This document shows positions 1 through 5,057 of a stretch of 6,411 nt of DNA, in pieces. Source of the DNA: Prevotella sp. (GTDB lineage: Bacteria; Bacteroidota; Bacteroidia; Bacteroidales; Bacteroidaceae); the NCBI GenBank assembly GCA_017424205.1, contig JAFPAS010000298.1:1-6411 (forward strand). The letters are read 5' to 3'. Positions within the stretch are counted from its first letter, which is position 1; every line of letters begins with the position of its first letter. The position numbers were made by a program, and so were the translations under genes. A model generated the notes under the pieces. It did no database searches and was not told where the DNA came from. It worked only from the letters and a program-made list of their open reading frames with translations.

Positions 1-81
1 AACGAAAAAAACTCCTGCAATGATATATCCCCAATGCTTTTTCAGTTGGAAGCCTTTCTTTTTTTCAATCTTTATATCCAT
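1..81 (-). CDS. Probable HlyD/MacA-type efflux periplasmic adaptor, N-terminal fragment
   Basis: Only the first 27 codons are present and the gene continues past the left edge. The visible protein is a short lysine-rich cytoplasmic stretch (MDIKIEKKKGFQLKKHWG) followed by the start of a hydrophobic segment (YIIAGVFFV). That is the usual N-terminal anchor of membrane fusion proteins that link an inner-membrane transporter to a TolC-type channel. Its ATG lies 32 bases after the stop of the outer-membrane factor gene on the same strand, with no terminator between, so the two are probably one operon. In Bacteroidetes such pairs are commonly followed by MacB/FtsX-type ABC permeases, which would lie outside this window. 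The start is the first ATG after the upstream gene. The adaptor identity is inferred from context and the N-terminal pattern, since no diagnostic domain is visible. An RND-type partner is also possible. Confidence 0.7.
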   Translation of the reverse strand, partial: MDIKIEKKKGFQLKKHWGYIIAGVFFV

Positions 82-113
82 GATAAATTGTTGTTTATGA
101 GTTGATTGATTAG

Positions 114-1439
114 TTAACGATGACGCATTCTCATTTCTCCTTTGTAATATCGAGCCATACGTTCCTTTAGCACTGCCATCAGACGGCTTTGCAAAAGCAA
201 TGCTCTGCTGTTTAGAAGTGATGCAGCTGATGTTTGCAGGTCTATTGCTGTTACTAATCCTTCTTCATACTGTCCTCTAACTAATGCATAAGCAAGACTG
301 TCGCTTACAACTTTTTTCTCCATCTGCTCTGACTCCTTCATATATCCATTGCAATCAAGTACGGCTTCAATATACAATTTCTGAAGTTCTAAGCGTTTCT
401 GATTATAGTTTTCACATGCAAGATGATAATTATTTCTTGCTCTGCGAATACTTGACAATGTGCTTAGACGATTAAAAATTGGTATACTGAGTGTTGCGCC
501 AATATATTCACCCCCATTATTTCTGAATTGCTGACTGAAAGACTTGACATTATCCACTTGCAACGTTTTATTGTATGACGTGCTTATACCAGCACTAACA
601 TACAAGGTTGGCAAGAGAGAAGCACGAGTCTGACGCAGGTTATGAAGGGCTGACTGCTGTGCATTATATGACATCTGTAATTCTGGATTATGCTCCGAGA
701 CTTCGTCTGTTATTCTACTATCAGAAGATGTACATAACATGGCATACAATTCGTCTGTTTCGAGTGACACTTGCAGTGTGTCGCACAAAGGATAGTTCAT
801 CTCTTTCTTCAAGGCGAGCATAGCTGTTGAGAAACTATTCTGGTTGTGTATCAGCGAATAGTCATCTGCTGAGCACTGAGCCTCCACCTGAGCTAAATCA
901 GCTATACTTTTACGTCCCAATTCTACTAACATTTTTGTTTGTCGAAGCGTCTGTTTGCTTTCATCACATTTTGCCTTTGACATAACAACCATGCCATGAT
1001 AATAAAGAACATTGATATATGCCTGAAAAGTAGCAAGAGCAGTCTGGTCACTCTGCTTTTGCACAGCATTTTTTCCCATAAGAAGATCTGCCTTGGCTGC
1101 TCGTAAAGCATGCACACGGGCAAAGCCATCGAAAACAGGAAGGCTGGCAGACAAAGCATAATTATTATAGAATGTACTTACGTCTGTATACGTATTTGTT
1201 TCAGGATCAATGGCACGTCCAAAATTATATTGTGCTCCAATTTGGGCTGATACACTGGGGAGAAAACTTCCTATGGCCTCCTGCTTGTTTGCACAGTAAG
1301 TGTCATAGTTTATACTTGCTATGCGAACCGCATGATTATGCTCCACGGCATAGTCGACACACTGCCACACTGTCCATGCAGTCTGCGAACAAACCGGAAG
1401 CACAACCGCGGTAAATAATATAATACAGATTTTTCTCAT
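114..1439 (-). CDS. TolC-family outer membrane efflux protein
   Basis: A 441-residue outer-membrane factor expected to form a trimeric beta-barrel with a periplasmic alpha-helical tunnel, acting as the exit duct of a tripartite efflux or secretion system. A Sec signal peptide occupies residues 1 to about 21 (MRKICIILFTAVVLPVCSQT). It is followed by WTVWQCVDYAVEHN, a form typical of the mature N-terminus of Bacteroidetes TolC proteins. The internal duplication of the family is visible: LPSVSAQIGAQYNFG (60-74) matches LPTLYVSAGISTSYN (276-290), SLPVFDGFA (99-107) matches SIPIFNRLS (318-326), and ELGRKSIADLAQVEAQ (173-188) matches EEGLVTAIDLQTSAA (392-406). The reading frame stays open upstream to an ATG at 1505. 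I chose the ATG at 1439 because it begins the signal peptide directly and because a good promoter (1464-1494) falls inside the longer version. The gene is divergent from the two-component genes and leads into a probable adaptor gene. Substrate unknown. Confidence 0.93.
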   Translation of the reverse strand: MRKICIILFTAVVLPVCSQTAWTVWQCVDYAVEHNHAVRIASINYDTYCANKQEAIGSFLPSVSAQIGAQYNFGRAIDPETNTYTDVSTFYNNYALSASLPVFDGFARVHALRAAKADLLMGKNAVQKQSDQTALATFQAYINVLYYHGMVVMSKAKCDESKQTLRQTKMLVELGRKSIADLAQVEAQCSADDYSLIHNQNSFSTAMLALKKEMNYPLCDTLQVSLETDELYAMLCTSSDSRITDEVSEHNPELQMSYNAQQSALHNLRQTRASLLPTLYVSAGISTSYNKTLQVDNVKSFSQQFRNNGGEYIGATLSIPIFNRLSTLSSIRRARNNYHLACENYNQKRLELQKLYIEAVLDCNGYMKESEQMEKKVVSDSLAYALVRGQYEEGLVTAIDLQTSAASLLNSRALLLQSRLMAVLKERMARYYKGEMRMRHR

Positions 1440-1463
1440 TTCGTTGTCTTTTGATTTCATCGG

Positions 1464-1494
1464 CAAAATTAATGCATTGTTATATTTCATGCAA
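1464..1494 (-). promoter_or_regulatory. Predicted Bacteroidetes-type promoter for the tolC-like gene
   Basis: On the minus strand the sequence reads TTG (1494-1492), a 20-base spacer, then TAATTTTG (1471-1464). This fits the Bacteroidetes primary sigma factor consensus of a TTG-like -33 element and TAnnTTTG at -7. Transcription would start near 1457, about 18 bases before the ATG at 1439. That is why the shorter start was chosen. The match is by eye. Confidence 0.6.
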
Positions 1495-1521
1495 CGTTTT
1501 GACATGCCTCACAATGCTGAT

Positions 1522-1538
1522 TGTCCAAATTATGGACA
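1522..1538. promoter_or_regulatory. 17-bp inverted repeat, candidate operator site 1
   Basis: TGTCCA, five bases, TGGACA: a perfect 6-bp inverted repeat centred on 1530 between the divergent tolC-like and response-regulator promoters. It shares the pattern TGTCnnAnnnnTnGACA with a second 17-bp repeat at 1545-1561. Dyad sites of this size suit a dimeric Fis-type helix-turn-helix such as the one in the adjacent response regulator. Binding by that regulator is inferred. A smaller inverted repeat (ACAAT, four bases, ATTGT, 1511-1524) overlaps its left end. Confidence 0.55.
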
Positions 1539-1544
1539 GTTTTA

Positions 1545-1561
1545 TGTCACATAATTAGACA
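1545..1561. promoter_or_regulatory. 17-bp inverted repeat, candidate operator site 2
   Basis: TGTC, nine bases, GACA; with one more base each side the arms become ATGTC and GACAT (1544-1562). It is the same length as the repeat at 1522-1538 and matches it at the conserved ends (TGTC/GACA) plus an inner A and T. Its centre, 1553, is 23 bp from the other, about two helical turns, so two dimers would sit on roughly the same DNA face. It lies about 60 bp upstream of the predicted start of the response-regulator transcript, a classical activator position. Confidence 0.5.
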
Positions 1562-1577
1562 TTACGTTCATACGGCA

Positions 1578-1607
1578 TCTGTTTTCAGAGAAAAAACATT
1601 ATCTTTG
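1578..1607 (+). promoter_or_regulatory. Predicted promoter of the two-component operon with overlapping palindrome
   Basis: TATCTTTG at 1600-1607 is a good TAnnTTTG -7 element. The -33 region is poor, with only TCTG at 1578-1581 at the expected distance, which would suit an activator-dependent promoter. The predicted start, near 1614, lies only about 12 bases before the ATG at 1626. A perfect 12-bp palindrome, TTTGCATGCAAA (1604-1615), covers the end of the -7 element and the start site. It could be an additional operator or simply chance around the promoter motif. Confidence 0.55.
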
Positions 1608-1625
1608 CATGCAAAAGATATCAAC

Positions 1626-2156
1626 ATGAATAAATACAATTCAATACTTATAGTCGATGACAATATTGCAATACATACCGCATTGCAATTCTGTCTTGAA
1701 ACCACATTTAAGAATATCAAATCATTATCAGACCCTAATGATATATTAAAAACATTAGCACAAGAAGAATTTGATATTGTATTGCTTGATATGAACTTCA
1801 CCCTCGGTACAAATACTGGACAGGACGGAATTATGTGGCTAAGGGCTATAAAAAAGCGACATCCACAACTACCAGTCGTGTTACTCACTGCATATGCAAA
1901 TATCCAACTGGCTGTAAAGGGAATGAAATATGGTGCTGCAGATTTTATAACAAAGCCATGGGATAATGATGAACTAACACGCAAACTGAAGGATGCCATT
2001 GACAACAACCTGGCAATAGAGACACTCGACCAAGCGGAAGCCGAACATATAAGGAAGGCTATCAGCCTCTGTCATGGCAATCTGTCAAAGGCTGCAGAGA
2101 TGCTGAATATTTCAAGACAAACTCTATACAACAAAATAAAGAAATTAGAAGAGTAA
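1626..2156 (+). CDS. Two-component response regulator, receiver plus Fis-type HTH, no AAA+ domain
   Basis: A 176-residue DNA-binding response regulator. The receiver (about 5-125) has all key residues: acidic pair D11-D12, phospho-acceptor D55 (LLDMNF), switch T88 (LLTAY) and K110-P111 (FITKPW). After a short linker a Fis-type helix-turn-helix spans about 137-174 (HIRKAI, GNLSKAAEMLNISRQTLYNKI). The receiver wording (LLDMNF, GQDG, WLRAIK, KPW) looks like Bacteroidetes NtrC-type regulators, yet the roughly 240-residue sigma-54-activating ATPase normally between the two domains is absent. The layout therefore resembles RegA/ActR/PrrA proteins. There is no frame break, so this appears to be a complete, naturally short protein that should act at sigma-70-type promoters. 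The frame is open upstream to 1521, but the promoter at 1600-1607 lies inside that extension, so the ATG at 1626 is preferred. The kinase gene follows after one base. Likely targets are the two inverted repeats upstream and the divergent efflux genes. Confidence 0.9.
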   Translation: MNKYNSILIVDDNIAIHTALQFCLETTFKNIKSLSDPNDILKTLAQEEFDIVLLDMNFTLGTNTGQDGIMWLRAIKKRHPQLPVVLLTAYANIQLAVKGMKYGAADFITKPWDNDELTRKLKDAIDNNLAIETLDQAEAEHIRKAISLCHGNLSKAAEMLNISRQTLYNKIKKLEE

Positions 2157-2157
2157 T

Positions 2158-3045
2158 ATGCACATCTGGGAGATAATATTAATCGCAACTGCCATAGTTG
2201 CAATTGCAACACTGATAATAAGACATCAGATATCCTTGAAAAGACGTGCATATCTGATGAGGGAGGCGATAAATAATAGAGACTACAGCTTCAAATTATC
2301 TACAAGCGGACTATTATTTGGAGACAAAGCAATGCAGCAGGCACTCAATGCCATGGGAGAAATCATTAAGGAGCAATCTAACAGAAGCGAGGTTGACTCA
2401 TGGAGAAACTTGTCAAGGGTGCTTACGCACGAGATCATGAACACGACTGCACCAATAGCAAGCATCAGTCAGGCACTATTAAATCAGGAAGAAATAAAAG
2501 GAACACGCACAGAGAAAGGATTGGAAACAATAAACACCGCTGTACATCATCTGAATGTGTTTATAGAAAGCTATAGAAAAATGTCGCAATTAGACGACCC
2601 TAATTGTTCGCTGTTCCCTGCTGATGAGTTCTTTAAGCAAATCACATCTTTATTCACTCAGGTTAATTGGAATATTGAAAATAAAAATGTCAGCAGTCTA
2701 TTCGCTGATCAGACAATGCTACATCAGGCTGTTGTAAATATCGTTAAGAATGCTGTTGAGGCGAAGGCCAAAAATATAGGCATCAAAATAGACATGACTA
2801 CTACTGATGACAAAAAGAAATACACTGATATATATATAAGCAATGACGGCACGACTATTCCTCCTGATATTGCAAAAATAATTTTTATTCCGTTCTTCAC
2901 CACCAAAAGCTACGGTACAGGCATAGGGCTTGCACTTTGCCGCCAGATTATAGTCACATTAGGTGGAGACATAGAACTCACAGACTCGCCATACGCAAAT
3001 TACAACACAACATTCCGTGTCCGATTACCTTATAAAGGTAAATAG
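2158..3045 (+). CDS. Membrane-anchored sensor histidine kinase
   Basis: A 295-residue kinase expected to autophosphorylate and pass phosphate to the response regulator encoded one base upstream. One hydrophobic segment near residues 4-21 should anchor it in the inner membrane. A short linker (about 22-80) leads to the H box LTHEIMNTTAPI with phospho-acceptor H91, and then to the ATPase domain: N box NIVKNAVEAK (N194, N198), G1 region ISNDGTTIPP (227-236), F box PFFTTK (245-250) and G2 box GTGIGLALC (253-261). There is no periplasmic sensor loop and no recognisable HAMP or PAS domain, so the signal may come through the membrane or from a partner. In the G1 motif the usual Asp of DxGxG aligns with N229 and the second Gly with T233. 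Similar Asn forms probably occur in related Bacteroidetes kinases, but this is from memory. The protein otherwise looks complete and active. Confidence 0.9.
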   Translation: MHIWEIILIATAIVAIATLIIRHQISLKRRAYLMREAINNRDYSFKLSTSGLLFGDKAMQQALNAMGEIIKEQSNRSEVDSWRNLSRVLTHEIMNTTAPIASISQALLNQEEIKGTRTEKGLETINTAVHHLNVFIESYRKMSQLDDPNCSLFPADEFFKQITSLFTQVNWNIENKNVSSLFADQTMLHQAVVNIVKNAVEAKAKNIGIKIDMTTTDDKKKYTDIYISNDGTTIPPDIAKIIFIPFFTTKSYGTGIGLALCRQIIVTLGGDIELTDSPYANYNTTFRVRLPYKGK

Positions 3046-3048
3046 ATA

Positions 3049-3105
3049 AAAACAAGCATCTCCGTCTTTTATTGCACTGGCAATAGTGACGGAGATGCTT
3101 GTTTT
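3049..3105. terminator. Strong bidirectional terminator hairpin
   Basis: The arms 3049-3066 and 3088-3105 are perfect 18-bp reverse complements (core ACAAGCATCTCCGTC), separated by a 21-base loop that contains a smaller 5-bp hairpin (ATTGC, actg, GCAAT, 3071-3084). The stem ends in A-run/T-run pairs, so a U-tract follows the G+C-rich core on either strand. It starts four bases after the kinase stop codon and lies between convergent genes. It probably ends the two-component operon and also stops the minus-strand NTPase transcript. Confidence 0.85.
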
Positions 3106-3148
3106 ATATTTTACATTCTACATCTTTGCAGAGTATATCAACAAATAA

Positions 3149-3199
3149 CTTGTCTACTTGTCAACTCGTCTACTTGTCTACTCGTCTACTTGTCTACTA
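3149..3199. repeat. 8-bp tandem repeat array, unit CTYGTCWA
   Basis: Six consecutive 8-bp units run from 3149 to 3196 (CTTGTCTA, CTTGTCAA, CTCGTCTA, CTTGTCTA, CTCGTCTA, CTTGTCTA), with a partial CTA after them. Variation is limited to C/T at the third position and T/A at the seventh. The array ends seven bases before the stop codon of the NTPase gene, so it would lie in the 3' untranslated part of that transcript. A similar single unit (TTCGTCTACTA, 4314-4324) sits just upstream of the same gene. From memory, similar short arrays occur between genes in other Bacteroidales. The function is unknown. Confidence 0.8.
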
Positions 3200-3205
3200 A
3201 TCCAA

Positions 3206-4312
3206 TCACCCCCGCTTCTTAGCAAGATTAAAATTATAGTATGCCTCATCGCCGGTGATATTCTTGACAACCTTCAGGAATGGTGGCATCTTCACATCCG
3301 CATGGCATGACATGCCCTTCGTCTCGAGAATGACAAGTCCGCCGTGTGGTTCTGTATATGTGTCGAGTTCGAAATGCTGGCCCTGCCAGATGAAACTGCG
3401 GCGATGCTTGCGTATAGTGGTGCGATATGGGTCGGCCTGCTGCAGGAGCGACTCATACAATTGGTTGCTGACCTGGCGTTCGGTGACCAGCTTCTCCTTC
3501 GACGACAGCGTGCGTGTCGTGGTGTGGATATTAAGTGTCTGGCCGTTTAGGCGTCGGCGTCGCAGACGAACCTCACAGTCAGGGTCTGCCACAAGATAGG
3601 TCTGCGTTATCTCGCTGTCGATGGTCGGCGGCAGTTCGCCTGTCACCTCTACGATGTATTTGCATTCGTCTTTAATTGGGAGAGGGAGTTCAAGCACCTG
3701 AGAGATTTCCTCAAGCACATGATTGAGTTTGCGCTCAAAGTCGTAGTTGTTGTCTATGACACGCAGATGCGGATGGCATGACCATGCGTCGAGCACCTTG
3801 CGGTCTAAAGAACGGGCTATGCGCAGGCCTTCCTCGTTAGCCTGTTCATAGCGTTGCGCATTGTTCTCTGTCGTATAGAACTGCTCTGCTCCGTCTGCGG
3901 CTGACACAAGATGAAGCACGGCATCGTATCGGTGGAGCAGCTGCTGCATTGTCTGTCCGACACGGTCGGCAAGCTCTTGCCACATCTCCGGCGAGATGTA
4001 GGCTGAGATATCCATTGTGCCACGGTCGCAGATGACAACACAGGGCTGCTGCGGCGCTACGGTTTCTGCCATGCGTATGATGCTATCTTCTAACGCCAAC
4101 TGCATCTGCAGGATGACAAGTTCGCCTTCATAATAGAATGCCTTATTGTCGGTCATGTAGTTCCAGCCCGACTGGGTTATCATGGTCGGCACTTCTGGCA
4201 CGGTGAACACCTTGTAGCCTATGTTCGAGAAGTATTCTGTAACACGGACAAGCGCCGTAGTCTTACCAGCACACGGACCACCTGTAAGCACTATTTTCTT
4301 TATATCTGCCAT
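3206..4312 (-). CDS. AAA_28-type P-loop NTPase fused to a CYTH-like domain
   Basis: A 368-residue, probably cytoplasmic two-domain protein. Residues 1 to about 205 form a P-loop NTPase of the AAA_28/NadR-like type: Walker A GGPCAGKTT (11-19), Walker B-like VVICDRG (92-98) and a kinase-like RYEQANEEGLRIARSLD stretch (154-170). Residues about 216-368 resemble a CYTH/triphosphate-tunnel fold: alternating basic strand EVRLRRRR (247-254), LVTERQVS (275-282), IRKHRRSF (300-307), FELDTY (314-319) and GLVILETK (325-332). The canonical ExExK start of CYTH proteins is not clear; only VEVTGE (221-226) is present. The same pairing of domains is known in eukaryotic TTD14, a GTP- and phosphoinositide-binding protein, and a comparable kinase-CYTH fusion occurs in plant TTM1/2. 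Substrate and reaction here are unknown; nucleotide or polyphosphate binding is an inference. The gene lies 27 bases after the lipoprotein-like gene and is probably co-transcribed with it. Confidence 0.85.
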   Translation of the reverse strand: MADIKKIVLTGGPCAGKTTALVRVTEYFSNIGYKVFTVPEVPTMITQSGWNYMTDNKAFYYEGELVILQMQLALEDSIIRMAETVAPQQPCVVICDRGTMDISAYISPEMWQELADRVGQTMQQLLHRYDAVLHLVSAADGAEQFYTTENNAQRYEQANEEGLRIARSLDRKVLDAWSCHPHLRVIDNNYDFERKLNHVLEEISQVLELPLPIKDECKYIVEVTGELPPTIDSEITQTYLVADPDCEVRLRRRRLNGQTLNIHTTTRTLSSKEKLVTERQVSNQLYESLLQQADPYRTTIRKHRRSFIWQGQHFELDTYTEPHGGLVILETKGMSCHADVKMPPFLKVVKNITGDEAYYNFNLAKKRG

Positions 4313-4339
4313 ATTCGTCTACTATTAGCTTTTCCTCTT

Positions 4340-4807
4340 TTATCTGTTTTCCATTATCTGTTCCTGACGCTTACGTATATAGCGTATCTTAGAACAGAGA
4401 ACATCAAACTGTGTCTGCAGAGAATCGCGATGTATGCGTTGCAGAGTAAGTGATGTTAATTCCTCGGCAGTTGCCTCGCCTTGAGCCTTGCGCTCCATTA
4501 CGAATTTTTCGAGCTCAGCAAATCGTTCCTTCTCTATCTCCAAAAGCGAGTCGACACGTGCCAGTGCTTTCTGCGACTGGCGGAGCGATGCGTCCTGATA
4601 AAGTATCAGGGCTTCTCTACGCTCTTTGATAGCCTTGGGGAAACGGCTTCTCAAAGTATCTATCTGAGCAAGGCAGGCACTGTCATTACCATTTTTGAAA
4701 CTGGTGCGAATTTCTGTCATCAACTCAAGGATTTCATGTTCCTGACTATCCTTGCAACATATAAGTAAACCAGAAACCACAATTAAAGCAATTATACTTC
4801 TCTTCAT
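4340..4807 (-). CDS. Small putative lipoprotein with coiled coil, function unknown
   Basis: A 155-residue protein I do not recognise as a named family. Residues 1-16 are a signal sequence (MKRSIIALIVVSGLLI) ending in a double cysteine, C17-C18. C18 would be the better lipidation site, although the residue before it is Cys rather than the usual Gly, Ala or Ser. The following KDSQEHE is acidic and could act as a Bacteroidetes surface-export signal, but this is uncertain. The rest is highly charged and almost certainly helical, with coiled-coil character around 75-110 (ALARVDSLLEIEKERFAELEKF) and again at 115-152. The start ATG is the first in frame before the signal sequence. The gene is divergent from the SusC-type gene and leads directly into the NTPase-CYTH gene with no terminator between them. 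A role alongside that NTPase is possible but rests only on adjacency. Confidence 0.78.
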   Translation of the reverse strand: MKRSIIALIVVSGLLICCKDSQEHEILELMTEIRTSFKNGNDSACLAQIDTLRSRFPKAIKERREALILYQDASLRQSQKALARVDSLLEIEKERFAELEKFVMERKAQGEATAEELTSLTLQRIHRDSLQTQFDVLCSKIRYIRKRQEQIMENR

Positions 4808-4899
4808 ACTATGTATATTATTATATTCGAATTAATTAATCTGAATCAAGCAACACGTCATTTTAATCATAAAAAACAGCGCAAGACACATAACATGCA

Positions 4900-4927
4900 C
4901 AAAAATACAAAAATTAATTCATATCAA
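4900..4927 (-). promoter_or_regulatory. Possible promoter of the lipoprotein/NTPase operon
   Basis: On the minus strand TTG (4927-4925), a 17-base spacer and TATTTTTG (4907-4900) approximate the Bacteroidetes promoter pattern. The spacer is slightly short, and a second near-match (AATTTTTG) begins just upstream. The transcript would have a leader of about 85 bases. The region is so A+T-rich that a chance match is quite possible. Confidence 0.35.
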
Positions 4928-4970
4928 TAACTTATTTTGGTATATTTTATAAAAAAAATGACATTTTCTT

Positions 4971-4999
4971 TTGATTTGGATAAATTATTATTATCTTTG
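4971..4999 (+). promoter_or_regulatory. Predicted promoter of the SusC-type gene
   Basis: TTG at 4971-4973, an 18-base spacer and TATCTTTG at 4992-4999 match the Bacteroidetes -33/-7 pattern well. Transcription would begin near 5006, giving an A+T-rich leader of about 52 bases before the ATG at 5058. The leader has no clear Shine-Dalgarno sequence, as is normal in this phylum. A poly-A/T stretch (4945-4958) just upstream could act as an UP-like element. I see no operator-like dyad nearby. Confidence 0.65.
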
Positions 5000-5057
5000 C
5001 AAAAGAAAATCTATTTTTATTATATTATAACTAACTTATCAAAATCAAGTAACAACA

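Noticed and set aside
1440..1505. A longer version of the tolC-like protein starting at 1505.
   Set aside because: It would place 22 polar residues before the signal peptide and would need transcription from upstream of the good promoter at 1464-1494.
1485..1515. A possible sigma-54 (-24/-12) promoter for the tolC-like gene, with GGCATG followed by TTGCAT on the minus strand.
   Set aside because: The GG and GC dinucleotides are about four bases too far apart for a sigma-54 promoter, and the neighbouring regulator lacks the AAA+ domain needed to activate one.
1521..1625. A longer version of the response regulator starting at 1521.
   Set aside because: The extension covers both inverted repeats and the -7 element, adds no receiver-like sequence, and the receiver begins normally right after the ATG at 1626.
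3149..3199. A CRISPR array or attachment site suggested by the short repeats before the NTPase gene.
   Set aside because: The units are only 8 bp and directly adjacent, with no spacers. There is no cas gene, integrase or tRNA nearby.
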